Source: Ciborinia camelliae (Eukaryota; Ascomycota; Leotiomycetes; Helotiales; Sclerotiniaceae). Taken from it: a stretch of 64,000 nucleotides of DNA. Location of the stretch: contig JANPYM010000002.1 in NCBI GenBank assembly GCA_025890175.1, positions 112,757-176,756 on the forward strand, in the 5' to 3' direction. Of this stretch, positions 47,113-61,016 are shown in pieces. A model generated the notes under the pieces. That model saw only the letters and a program-made list of their open reading frames with translations. It searched no databases and had not been told where the DNA came from. How positions within the stretch are numbered: the first letter of the stretch is position 1; every line of letters begins with the position of its first letter. A program made the translations under genes and the position numbers.

Positions 47113-47444
47113 ATTAACTAGTATTGAGATTCAAATTTATTTATATAATGCTATCTTGAGAGATATTCAATGTTTGATGATGTTGTCTTTGCTTGCTGCA
47201 GAGATCATACTGTATCTACTGCCAATGTCCGGGTGGCATAATCAGTCTCGTATCATTACATAAGCGCTTGAACTTCAACTCAAAGGCAGCTGCAGTTCTA
47301 CTTTCTACCAAATAATGATCATTATAATAGACTATAACCTCACTAATTTACCAATGGCATTCTAAAAAGACCAGCTTACCGGCTTATGCTAATAACTGGT
47401 AATCAGCGCTGCCAGACAGCTGACTGATCGACCACACTGATCAT
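47113..47444. other. Intergenic, convergent 3' ends
   Basis: Short gap between the WD40 remnant and the 3' end of the polyketide synthase gene; nothing else seen. Confidence 0.5.
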
Positions 47445-50400
47445 TCATTCAGCTTGTACCCTCAACCGACTATTCTTCGCAACTGTAACTCCAATACTAG
47501 TAAAAGTAGCTCCGTTCATAACTTCAAAAATCCCGATATCAGCTGCGAAATCCCTCGCAAACCAACTTCTCAACTCAACGGATAGAAGTGAATCAACTCC
47601 GTACGTCATCAAGGGACGCCATAAGTCAACATTTCCCATCGAAGGCAGATTTTTCGAGAGTTTCTTCACCAATTCCTCGGTAGCAATTGCCCCAGCTTCG
47701 GCGATGGTGTGAGCTTCTATAAATCTTTTCTTGAAGTCATAGGCGTCTTGATATTGCGACTTTGGAGCGATACTTGCAGTGGTATCTTGGGTATGCATGC
47801 TGCGAAATAGAGGCCAAGCAATGCGAGATTCCTTTGCGATATCGCTGCTTGACATGTTTTGTGGTTGAGCAAGACCAAAAACTACTTGACCATCTGTTGG
47901 GGTCAGCTCACGCGAGGTGTCGCAACAATGTTCCAGCAAGCCGAAGAAATCTTGCTCCGACAAAGGTTTAAAATATCCCGATTCCAAAAGCCTCTTCGCG
48001 ACGTCCTGGTTCTCTCTTACGTATCCTCCAAACATTATGGCGCCGAGATCGATGGAAATACCATGCTGACCTTGTGAGATTCGGTATCGTGCAAGCGCAT
48101 CTTGGTAGGTGTTTCCGGCAGCATAGTTTGCCTGCCCAACCTGGCCCAAAATTCCGCAGTTGGATGATAGCATGATGAAGAAATCCAGGCTGGGTGGTAG
48201 TAATTCATGCAAGTTCCAAGATCCATTGACTTTTGGATCGACTGCTTCTTTCCAACTTTCAAAAGACATCTTCTCAAACAACGAGTCCTATCCAAAATTA
48301 GTTTCTGATGATACTTGCAGGCTGGTGGAAAATGATGAGAAAACATACTCGTAGCACCATGGCGGCTTGGAAACACCCCTGGATTGGTGGCAAATCTTTC
48401 ATGCATGCTTCTAATACGGATTTCAATGCTGCACGATCCGAGATATCGCAAGCAAGTGTTTTTAACACGGCCCCCTCTGCCTCAAGTTCCGATGTTAGTT
48501 GAATAGCTGCGGTCGTTTTTGGGCCTGACCGAGAAAGAATAATCAGGAATCGGGCTCCTCGCTCTACCATCCATCGAGCAATACTTCTTCCAATCCCGCC
48601 AAGACCACCTGCAATCAGGTATGTCTTAGTTGGATCAAATAATGCCTTGCTATGCATTTTCGGTATGACCTATATGGTAACATTAGATTCATATCTTTGC
48701 AGTAGATTGGATATTATAACCTACCTCCACTTGACTTTCGGGTAGCATTTCCAAGACAATTTTACCAGAGCTTTTGCCGGTTTGCAAAAGTCTGAATGCG
48801 GATTCAGCTTCTGACACCGGGAACTTCTGCAGTGGGTGTATAAGCTGGATTGTTTTATCTTGCCACATTTTCTCTAGAGCTTGTGTCGCACCAGCCAAGC
48901 GGTGTGGTCGCTCCCTGACCAATTGTGAGATATCAAAAGACGAGAATGAAACGTTTTTGAGGAACTGCTGCATTGGCAATCCGGTGTTGGAAATCATGTC
49001 GGCTTTTCCTATTTCCATGAACCTTCCATCTGGTGCGATACATTCCCACGATGCCAAAAGTCCCTTTCCGGATAAAGAGTTAAGGATGACATCAACCCCA
49101 TTTTTGGTGGCTGCTTTAATATTTTCTGCGAACTCGACATTTCGACTCGAAAATATATGGTCCTCTGGAATGCCGTAGTGATCGATCAGAAGGTTCCTTT
49201 TCTCATCTGTCCCAACTGTAGCAAATATCTCAGATATTCCGAAGTGTCGAGCCACCTGGATAGCTGCTTGACCTGTGGCTCCAGCCGCCGAATGAATCAA
49301 AATTGATTCTCCTTGTTGAATATTGGCAGACTTAAGACTATGATACGCGGTCCAAAAAGCAACTGGAAACGAGGCTCCTTCTGCAAACGACATACCATCT
49401 GGGATCTTCATCATACATTGACGGTTCATGCGTACAAAACTCTGTTGGGAGCCTTCTGCAAGCCCGCAAACCTCCTGACCGATCTGATAATTGCAATTGG
49501 AACCAACGCGTACCACAACACCAGCGCATTCCCAACCTAGGTTTCCTCCCACCAATTTGCCAAGTGCAGTCAAAAGATCCTTAAAAATGATTCCAGAAGC
49601 TCGCACTTGTATCTCTACCTCATCTTCAGCTAGAGGCTGCAGATTACGCTCGACTTCGGCAAAGTATATAGTGTCAAGGAGGCCTGTGTACTCCACTCTC
49701 AATTCCAAATTTGGCGCTTGGTCAAATCTTTGAACTGTCCGTTTCGGAGGTAGAGATTTTTCCACAATGAGCTTGCTCGAATCATAGTCATCAGTAATTC
49801 GACCGACTTCGAGTATTCCATCATTCTCTACAAATGATGTCTCATAACCGCCTTCATTATTCATGGAATCCCAAGGTGTCCGTTGGATAATGCTGTAAAG
49901 ATTCCGGGCTTGGTGTACAGACAATACTCCATCAGTTGTCTCCAATGATACACTTACCAATACCATTTTGTTGTTTTCTCCGCGAACAACTCGGGCTAAG
50001 CCATCAATCATGCCGATGTTTGGTTTTGAGGAAGAATCGCTCACCCATATAACACCTTTTGCAGACTGGAACAATGTTTGCAACGTTTCAAACTCAGCAG
50101 GTGATATATCCCTCAATAATGGGCATGTCAGCTCCACCAAAATTATGTAGACCGTATGTTCGGCTATGGGGTGAGCTTTTCTTAAATCCTCAAATGTAAC
50201 AATCTTTTCTATATCCATGCCGAATGACTCGAAGTGCAGCTTAGCATTGGTAGCAAGCGTAGATCCGGCTATCAATTTACTGCTCACGACGATGACAAAC
50301 TTGAGATCGTCCTTTGGTTTCACCTGAGCGGTATCAGTGGCTGTAGAAACAATCAAGGACATCTGATGACAATCGTCATTTTCGAAGTCGCGAAACAGTA

Positions 50401-53400
50401 ATTCGTTGCCGGAAAATTCGTTTTGTAAGAGAAGATCATTCCACTGAGACTCGGAAATGCATGGACTCCATTCACGGGAATCTTGAACACCTATTGTTGG
50501 ATTTAAGCTCGAGGTTAGTGAAAGTTTATCGAGAGTATATCGCAGTAGAGGAATTTCAGGTCAAAAGAGAGTATCTTACCGAGCCACCATCCCTCAAGTA
50601 ATCCAAAAGCAAATCCAATTCTTGGAGTCTCGGGTTGTATCAACTCCATCAGAATCAGCTTCCCGCCTCTGCATTATCAATTGTCAGTATAGCGCCGTGC
50701 TAGAAGGTCATTACGTGCGTTGCCCATGGGGCGATAGATGAATCATTGGAGCTATGCTCAAACCACATTGCAAGACTCCTCACTAGAAAGGTTCCAATTC
50801 TAGTGTATGAAAACTTCGGGAAGATACATTTTTTGATTACACGCGGATGGTACGTAAAAAGACTGAACAGATGTATGAACAAGTGGGGTAAACTTACGTC
50901 TTGAGCAGAGAACGAGCTTTTTGCAATGAGTTCGCCAAATTCTTTGTGGCATGAATAACCTGTTCAAGTACTTAGTAAAAGAATCTCATAACTCCTTCAG
51001 ACACTTACATTCGAAGCAATGATCAGATCGTAGGATCCTGGAGTGTATCCCTGGTCTTTAACGTCCTTTTCAACATCAAAGACTCTGAAGTTGACTCTCT
51101 TGGAGCCTTCGAATTTCTCACGAGCGGCTTCAAAAAATGCAGGTGATAGATCAGTAAAGTCGTATTGGCCATACAAAGGATCTCCATTTTTCGAAGTCAA
51201 AGACTCTAGTACGGACATGGTCGTTGCTCCCGTACCTGCGCCAATTTCCAAAATTTTCATGGATGGATCGAGATGTGCCAAGTGGCCGAGGTATTGTTTC
51301 AAAGGGTGCATGAAATTGGACATCTGGTTTAGGGCTGTGTATGCTGCCGGCAACATGTTGGGATCGGTTTGAAAGAAGAAAGATAGGCGATCCAAATCAT
51401 TTGTGATGAGCTTGCATATGTTATTCCCCACAGTGACCATCAGCTTTCCCAAATCATTGCTGCAGGCGACTTGGGAGAGAAGGAGCATTTCTTCATCATC
51501 GCCATTTCCAATTGAATTGTCATGTTTCTCATTGTCAGTGTCCGGAAGACTCTGATGGTCGTAAGACTCAAGCTTCTTTCGCATCCATTTGATATATTGC
51601 TGGATATGTGGTGGTAGTTGCATATCCAAGATGTTATTTGCGTCAACATAGACCATAGTTTTGCGTAAGAATAGAGATATCAGACGATCCAGGGCCCGAA
51701 AGAAGTTGATCGGCTCTGAAGTTTTTGGTCTTCCACTCTCGCAAAGTTTAATGATGGCCTCACTACTGAGAAGGCTAATGTCCCGTTTCCACTCAAGCTT
51801 GCGACACAGGTTAGAGGCGGCCTCGGTTGATCCAGAAGCCAAAGTATCACTGCGAGTTGCGAATGTCGTCACCTTTTGGAATTTAAGTCCTTCCACCTTC
51901 GCTAGAACAGCACCACTGCATTCATCGGTGACGCAAATTGAAGTCTCCGGTCCTAGATGGCCACCGAAATTCTCGAGATATTTTGCAGTAACGTTTGCTA
52001 AAGATGGGGATTGCGAGGCATTATCACTATACCCGAGTCCTGAAGATGCTATCCAGATGCGCTTCACTTCGGTTGGAAGAAGAGTCTCCATAGACTGTGC
52101 GCCACCGTTGGTGAGAGAGGCAAAGACGAGATGAAAGATCGCGTCCAAGGTTGTTGGATGAATGATGTGAGCATCCGAAGATACCTGGCAAATTTCGACT
52201 TGACCGATAGATTCTCTGGGGTTATGAGATATATTTTTGGTAATCTGGAACGATGGTCCATATTCGTACCCAGAATCTCGCAAAGCCTTGTAGAATTTAT
52301 CTTTCATCTTGGAATCATGGGCCAGCGGAGTAGTAGTGTCTTGCAACATGCTAACATCTGAGAAAATTCCTTTATCTGTCGCATCGCTTTCACTATCTTC
52401 ATACCGTATTCCGACGGTACCGCTGGCATTTTGCATCCATTTCTTGTTGTCTTCTGGGATAGAGAATATCTTGAATTCAAAAAGTTTAAGGTTTTCGCTG
52501 TCCAGGCTCGAGGCATTATATTGTAGTGGCCGAAGTGCTACTTGGACCTCTAATCTTGATATCGGGTGTATTATCAACGGTGCCTCGAATTTTGCTTGTT
52601 CAATCAGAAACATTTTGACGGGTCGGCTCTGATCACCTAGCTGCTTTGCAGCTTCCAGAGCCATAACTAGCATCCCTGCAGCAGGATATACTACTGTTCC
52701 TTGAACCTGGTATGATATTAGCTACATGCTTAGGCCTTGTATTTTTGAGAAAGTCAATATACCTTGTGATCTTCCACCCAAGGTGGATCAGAGACCTTGA
52801 TGAAGTTTCGCCATCTAGCATCCAATGGGTTCCAGTCTGCCACAGCCTTTCCAAGCAGTTTGTTCTTTGGGTTTGCACCAAAACGAATCCCCTTACTGAT
52901 TCTGCTTTCGAACCAATATTTTTGGCTGTGGTCAAAGGGGTACACGGGGAGGTCGATTAGAGACTTGACATTTGGAGATTGACAGTCGTCTCGATTAACT
53001 TGACCTAAGTCAACAGGATATCCCTCGCAATGCAGATCGCCTACTACGCCGAGGACCGTCTCTACTGCTGAGAAATTTCGCAGAAGTAGAGACATATATT
53101 TAGTTTGTGGCTTTTCGGAGCAGTGACTAATAATATCGCTCGCTGGGCCCCTCAATGCTGCATGAGGTCCTACTTCGATGAGATTATCGGCAAAGAATGA
53201 TAGATTATGGCTACCATCAACTTTCTTCCGCCTGGAAATCGACGTAGATGTAGGTGTGCAAATAATCGAGAGTGCTTTGCCAAACTTGACAGGTAAAACT
53301 AGATTTTGAACCCAGTAGTCACTGGAGCAAAGGCAACTTATACTTACTCTTTCCCCTGTCACAGACGAGATCATTGGAATATTCTGCTGAAATTCTTCAC

Positions 53401-56227
53401 TGCCCTTTTCCAAGTCGCGGATTGATGTCTCGTAGTCATTAGATATGGCTCGCATGTGTGATGAATGATAGGCGACATTGACCTTTAGCTTAAAAGACTG
53501 TTCTCTTGCTTCGGAAAGCAATGAATGCAATGTTTCAATTTGGTCCCTGTGGCCGGATATAGTGAGATTATTCTCACTATTGTAGCAGGCAATAGTAAGA
53601 TCGAGTGTTCCGTGCTTGGCCTCTACTTCTCTGAAATATGGCAATATTTGAGACGGTGAAAGCTTCACTGCCATCATGGTTCCTTGGGCAGAGTCCATCT
53701 TCGTAAGTAAAGCAGCTTGCACTCCTCTGAAATATGCAACCTTCATTGCAGATGATCGAGACAGAGCTCCGATGCAATAGCTATTTGCTAGTCAGCAAAG
53801 ACATACAATTACAGACAAGAAGTAGAATTAAACTTTACGCTGCTGCAATTTCTCCGGATGAGTGCCCTACTACAACTGTAGGTCGAATTTTAAAGCTTGA
53901 TAGTAAGTCTACTAAAGCAATCTGTATTGCCGTGCATAGGGGCTGACTATACTCTGGAGCATTGATATCGCAATCACCATTTTCGAAAAGTACCGCTTTA
54001 TCTTGAAGTCAGTAACCAAAAGCAAATAAAAAAAGGGTGAGGATAAAGCTATCAGCTTAGAAGGGCTTACAGAGTAAATTCCATTCGCACCCCATGCCTC
54101 GTAGGAATTCCGCCGAATCTAACAGGCTCTGGTGGAAAACCGGATACCTGAGGAGTTCTCTTCCCATTCCAAACCACTGGGCACCTTGACCAGTGAAGAC
54201 AAATCCAAGGCGAGGCGACGAAGGCTTGATAAGTACTGGAGTGGAGAGCCGGCTCTCAAGCAGACATAAGTCATCCATGGAGTTAACGATTAAATAAGTT
54301 CTCCAAGGAAAATTGGTCCTACGAACGTTTAGCGTATAAGCAAGTTTTGCTAGAAAGTTTTCATCATCGTCTCCCTGTTTAACCTTGAGGGCCTTGAAAT
54401 ATTGAGCATAGGCCACAGCTATTCGATATACACTATCTTTGTCAGATGCAGACCAGACCAATAACACAGGGTCCTTCTTTTTAAAGCTTTGAAGCTCCTT
54501 TTCAGAGCTCGAGGTCGCTTCAGGGCGATTCATGCCCTTATTTTGGCAATCGATTTCGGCTTTTGTGGGTGGTTTAACGACGGTGTTATGCTTCCCTTCC
54601 AATTTATTTGTTCGTAAAAAGTTATAGGCGTCGTCAATTACCACATGAACATTAGCGCCACCGAATCCCATACTGTTTATGGAAGCCCTGCGTATTCCAT
54701 CGCCGGGCCATGCCATAAGCTCTAGAGGAAACTTGATGGCAGTCAGTGGATGAACCTTGGATTTATATAGACTGAGGGCTCACCTTGATGCCCAATATTT
54801 CTGTGTCAATTCTGGGGTTAGGGTTCTCAAAATTCACATTCTTGGGAATAACCCCACGCTCTAAAACGAGAATGGCTTTGATGAGACCGGCAAGACCACT
54901 GCCTCCCTCCAAGTGCCCAATGTTGGATTTGACAGCGCCCCTGTAATCAAAGATTAGCTATTAATACCAACTACGACTGAGCACCATAAGTATTCTATGA
55001 TGAAAATTCAAAAATCACTTACACCAAGAGGGGCTCGCCATCTTTTCGACTCTTTCGGAATACATTTCCAATTGCATTTGCCTCAAACGCATCCCCTAAC
55101 CGAGTGCCAGTACCATGAGCTTCTATATATTTTGTGAGTTCTAAATCGAGTCCCGCCTTTATGTATGTGTCCTTAATTAGAGACTCTTGTGATTCTTGGC
55201 TTGTGCGGGTCATTCCTGCCTTTGTACGACCATTTTGATTAGTGTGCGACGATCTTATGACGGCACGGATCGTGTCACCATCACGCAAAGCATCAGAAAG
55301 ACGTTTCAAGACAATGACACTGAATCCTTCACCTCTGGCATATCCATCGGCCCGATCATCAAAACTATAGGATCGCCCGTGCTTTGATAGGAGGTTCTGA
55401 TTATCGAGTAAAAGCGTAGTCGCTGGCGATAATATCAAATTGCAACCAGCAACAAGACTCTTGAATGTGTGAGATCATTAGTCCAGTAAATTAATAATAC
55501 ATATATTATGGGAGAGAAGTAGCACATACCATGGCCGAGTCGCCACTCAAAAGGCTCTGGCAAGCAAGATCAATGCCCAACAAGCTGCTAGCGCAAGCGG
55601 CATCAACGCTGGTGCTTGTACCAAGAAGATTGAAAAACCAGCTAAGTCTGTTGGCGAGAATGGATGCTGAGACTCCAGTCATTCCGTACTGCGAGAACTG
55701 CTCCGGATCAGATGCAAACATCATTTTATAGTCATCTGTGAAACACCCGGTGAAAACTGAGGTTCGGGACCCTGAAATTTTGTCAAGGGGTATTCCGGCT
55801 AGAAACATGTTAATTATGAATATTCTTGAGGGCTAAGTTATACGTTACCATTCTCCAATGCATGATAAGCAGTTTCAAGAAGTACTCTTTGCTGTGGATC
55901 CATAGTTGCAGCCTCCGCAGGCGAAATTGAGAAGAAGGGGGCATCAAATGCAGCGATATCATCCTGGAGGAAGTGCCCCCTTTGAGCTGAGAACTGCGAT
56001 GGTTATTGAGACGACGTCACTGCGTATTTGCCTATTGAACTTACAGTATCATAGCTATCCCCGCTCGAGCCGCGAAATGCATCCGCATTCATCCTGTCCT
56101 TGGGAATCTTCGAAGAAGCACATCGCCCTTCCACCAACATCTGCCAAAACCTCTCCACAGAGGTGGCATGTTCAGGAAACTTCACCGCGAAACCTATAAC
56201 AGCCACTGGTTCTCTGTCGCCCGTCAT
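47445..56227 (-). CDS. Highly reducing type I polyketide synthase, KS-AT-DH-MT-ER-KR-ACP
   Basis: Fourteen exons, all GT...AG and in phase: 56227-56045, 55993-55849, 55798-55530, 55459-55023, 54940-54784, 54731-54071, 54001-53839, 53780-52763, 52706-51009, 50959-50898, 50668-50580, 50490-48725, 48669-48349 and 48287-47445. Protein 2,603 aa. [11 protein letters not shown] (Cys about 177), EAHGTGT (His about 314) and [38 protein letters not shown] (His) and [13 protein letters not shown] (Asp). [14 protein letters not shown] with [45 protein letters not shown] and [35 protein letters not shown] (Ser about 2555). Every catalytic motif looks intact and there is no thioesterase, reductase or NRPS extension. 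Product unknown; a C-methylated reduced polyketide is expected. Confidence 0.95.
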
Positions 56228-59200
56228 CTCGACGGCTTGTTTTTTCGGGGATATCTTATTGCTAGATGCAGGTTATGAAGTACCAGTAGACAGTACAAAC
56301 CCAATAGGTAAACACTCAATGATGGTATTGCGGTGCTTCAATATGTTGGAAGAACATAGGCTGTAATATGTGAAAATTGAAGCGTGATTAACAAAGTACC
56401 TTATCATACATGGTACCGGTAAAACCTCTGTGCGATGATTGAAGCAAGTAACAACCCACTTGAGTTGGATCACTTCCACTTACGATATATATACAAATGT
56501 GCTGTATATGTTGACAACAAGATGAGTGACTAGGTAGTGTTAAAAATTCATCTTCTACCTAGCCTCATCGATGGCTTGTCGACACTTCATTGGAAAAAAG
56601 AGTTTCGCTTAAAATGACACTTAATCTAAGTGATCCAATTAATAGAAAACGAAAAGCTCTATAAAAAGTCTCAAGTTAGTATTTATATACATTTAGCTTG
56701 ATAATAATAAGAATAATAGAGAGTAGTAGTAATAACTTGAAATGAAATTTAATACTATAAGTTCTTACAAAATAAATATGATTATATATATAAATCTACA
56801 AATTATATAACCTTACGAATCTATAAATCTATAAATTTATCCTTCGAATTACTATTAAAAGCCAGCTTTGAACAATATTTTAAATTTAATTTAAAACTAA
56901 GTTTAAATTAAGCATTCTCGAAAAGCCAAGCCAGGGGTTCGTAAAGCGTAGATCTCTAGTAGTATTTTTTCTGAAAATCTAATTTTTTCAATTTTACGCA
57001 GTACTATCATCTTTAAGTTGTAAGCTGTCAAACTGCTACTGTAGTTGTACTATATAGGGTATGAAACTGAATCCAATTTGAAAATTTAACGAAGTAGAGA
57101 TGAGTATAACTACATCTCCGTACCCGAAGCAGGAATATTGGCAATGGCATAGAAAACAAATGACATTAAAGCCGGGCATAAACTTGGATTTTTCCAGTTA
57201 AAACTAAACAAAACTATCATTGATAGCACCAGATTAGATCAGCTTAGACAACCGACTCACTCTGTATCAGATTTACAGGGCTTAATACACCTTGCCTTAG
57301 CCTGCCTGTTTAGTATTCTCATTTAATTGAGAGTCAAATTTCTATGAGATTCCTCCTGCCGGTACTTAGGTATACATGATAGGTATGCATGCTAGGTAGT
57401 ATCAGACTGTATCCCCCGAAAAATTAGATCGACTTTTTCCTTAAAGCCTAGGCCTACTTGTGCCACTTGCACGGAACCGGGGGGACTTGGCGTTTCTGGG
57501 CCATTTTAGACGCTCGAGGTCCCGTACGATCTCGGACTCCCGGATTGTAGTCCTGTGCAGCGGCCAGCGGGGACAACGGGAGAATGGGTCTGTCAACGTG
57601 GCAGTAGAGCAATTGAGCACAAGAATTCACATTATCCATTGATATGATTCCAGCTACTAGAAGGTACTTAATGATTACCTAGGTACCCTTAGGCTTGATT
57701 AGGCCCTCATCAACCTTTCTATATTGCTATATGTATTATAACCTGAAGTTAAGCTTTTGTAGAACATTTGATTTGAAGAAACTACCTAACTAACAGCCTC
57801 GATCGTACCTAGCTCATTGCTTATAGCGCCATCAAGATAGGTGGCGCCCGCAAACTGACATGCATATAGTTCCATTGCCCCGATAATCATGTTGTGTTGT
57901 TAACTTTTTAACAGCTTACCGGCGGGGCGGGTCTGTGGAACTAGAGGTGGGTAATTATTGATAGGAATAATAAAAAGTGGAATGTTTTGCTGATCCACCT
58001 TGACGGCCGGGGTAAAGATATTCTCTAGATGCCTATAGGCAATAGGAAGGCTTTAGCAAAAAAAACCTCCGAGTAGTTAAATATCCCGATTTTAAGTTTA
58101 GAGCAAATCGGATTTTTATGTCCACTTAGCTTTTTGAAGTAGCTTTAGAAAAAATAATACAATGATTAATCGGTTTTTATTATTCTTATTCTAATTACCT
58201 AGCGATATTATTGAAATCCAATCATTTTATCTATTGAAAAAAAAGTTGCAATAAAGTTTAAATTTTAATTATTAATTGATAAAATTTATATTTAAATTAG
58301 GTTTATTATAAGAAATTTTCAATCGATTTGCAAAAAATCAAAAAAAGATAAGGCTTAGAAAAATGATTTTTAACTCTAGTTTTATATAGCGTTGTAGTGG
58401 ATTACATTTAAACGAATTCAAGCGAATTCTAACAACATTTTGTAAAACAAAATTACTAAAGCCCTCTCTAATCTATAGCGTAGAGCTTTTTAATCATGAA
58501 CAATTTCAGACTAATAATGTGGATCAAATGTTCAATTTAGACTTGATGGATTTTGACAGTCTCTCTCAGGTTCGGAATTTCAGATTTCATACCCTAGAAT
58601 CCAAACGAATCGAGAGAAATATGGAGTCCTTTAAGTTCCGATGGCCCATCCCACTATCATCGGTATGTTTTATATGTCCAAGTTAGTTTTCTAATCTGTC
58701 AACCAAAGCTTGCGTAACGTAACACACGCCTAAACCGATTTCAAGATCTATTGCATGTAAAAGTCCCGCTGTCTGAGACATCCGCTTTTCATTTCTCTAT
58801 CTAAATTCTAAGGACCACTTTAGAAGTTTCGATAATCCACTGTTTTTTGGTTAATACATTTGGATGTAGAAGAGCGGAGTTTAACATCTAAAGCATCCCT
58901 AACTACCATAAATTTCGATGGATTTCAACATATTCAAAGAGCTTATAACCAGGGAATGGACCGGTAGTGTTATACGTGGCAAATTGTAACCCAAACAACT
59001 CTTCATGATCGTGCAATAAAACCATATGATGCTGGGAACTTTAATGGAAGTGTTGGATTATCCGGTGATGGTGATACAGTAGCTTGCATATTCAAAGCAT
59101 ATCTAGACGACCACATTTAGGCGCCAGGTACCAGGTGGTAGATCCTCGTACTAGAATTTCCGCCGCAAACTTAGTTTCAGATATTCTTTAGTGAATATGG

Positions 59201-61016
59201 TGAATAGGCACATGCATCGTCTCATCAACCGCAGATAATGTTTTCTGGTATCATTCGGAATGGGGGTCGTTTCGAGAAAGGTTGAGGCAATGAAATACTC
59301 TAGTAAGAACGCGAAAGTTATCAATATTGAAGTTAGTGCACCCAATTGTAAGTTCCTATAATTAATTCATGTATACTATAGCGTCCTTTTAAAACAATCC
59401 TGGATATATACATTAATAATACATTCATATATTAATAATTGTATATTTATTAAAAATAAATATTTTAATGGTTTAAATTGTTTTTTAGAAAATCTCAGGC
59501 TAACAATTTTTCAAAAAACATATATATATTTGTAAAAAGAAAGAAGAGAGAAGAAATATATAAAAGTTTTAATCTTTATTAACTTGAATTTAATAATCGT
59601 TAGCGATAATATCGCAAAAGTAATAGTACTATTACACTCTACAATAAGAGTATTAGTGGTACTATTTTATTAAAACAATATTTAGTAAAATAATTAGATT
59701 TTAATAATATTATTAAGAAATCAGATTATATAATTTCTAGTTATATGATTTGGTGATACGTAATCTAGAATCACGTTGGCGGTTATATCGTATTAGATAT
59801 AAGAAAGTGATATATAAGAGCAGCTAGTCTATAACTATATATATATACTAGATAATACGTGAAAATAATATAGTTGCTTAAGTTGGTGTATTTAATTCTC
59901 GAGTCTATCGACATATATAACAATACAATTAAATTTTACTTTCTCTTTCGGTTTTCTACTACCCTATTAGAGGTTGGCGGAAAAATAATAAAAATAAAAA
60001 TCTTAACTTTAATTCAAAATCGCTACTCACCGCTAGTCGTTACACACCGCTAAAGATTAAGCGATATGCAATATGCGATGTTTAATGTTCAATGCTTAAT
60101 GTTCGATGTTCAACTATTGATTGTGGATTGTTGATTGTCAATTCTAACCTTACGATTTGCGATTTACAATTACGAGCTTTGAGTTTGGCTGTTCGGGCCG
60201 ATCAATATCTTATATATATTATTGATAACGCCTTTTTACGATCTACTTTGCAGCTTGTACTGCACAACTTATAAAGCCCTAGTATAAATTTAAACAATTG
60301 ATAATATAATTAGATATATATATTAAATATTACTAAATTAATGAAGTGTTTTCTAATATGTATATTAGAGATAATTTATAATTCAAAATTATAAATCATA
60401 GTAGAATTTTATAATTCGCGATCTAAAATCTAATTATTAATTGTAATCACGTGATTGTAATTTTACAAATTATAATTTATAAATGAAATAGCATATATAT
60501 CTAGAATTATCTCAAAAAAACACTATATCTATTTAAAATTCTTTTAAAAGATATCATATTATATATGTTCGAGTTATAGTAAAGTCTAAGGCATGCGAGA
60601 AAATATCACCGAGCTTTTTCTTGTTCGAAATACTCAGGGGATTATTGATCTTTTGGAAACAGGAATTCGAAGAGCAAAACTCTCTAAATGAAAGGTTGTT
60701 CCTGGCAATACCACTTCGATAGTGCCCAAAAATCAGATGGATTTGTGCGCAAATGCACCATGGTCACAAATTTGGTTCTCTCCGCAATCAGTACTACCAT
60801 TTTGGATCTCATTTGACACGTGATGGTGGTGTGGCTACACCAACCCCAATGAATCTGGTTAGCCAATCATTTAATGGTAGTAGATCTTTCTAGGATATAA
60901 GACGTAGATACATATTCTATTATTTCTGTAGATTTTCTTCCAGCTCCACTCATATCACAGATTCCTATACGAAATCATCATCCATACAATTCAACGCCAT
61001 CAAATTCTCCGTCAAC
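56228..61016. other. AT-rich, RIP-like stretch between the polyketide synthase and the hydrolase
   Basis: 4.8 kb with no supported gene. The first about 300 bp should hold the PKS promoter. Very AT-rich blocks lie at about 56600-56900, 58060-58490 and 59380-60580. They alternate with short islands of normal composition, such as 57455-57610 and 58510-59330. Repeated TTAATGTTC/GATGTTCAA words occur near 60080-60115. The texture is that of RIP-mutated transposon remains, but no terminal repeats or transposase motif could be recognised. Confidence 0.6.
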
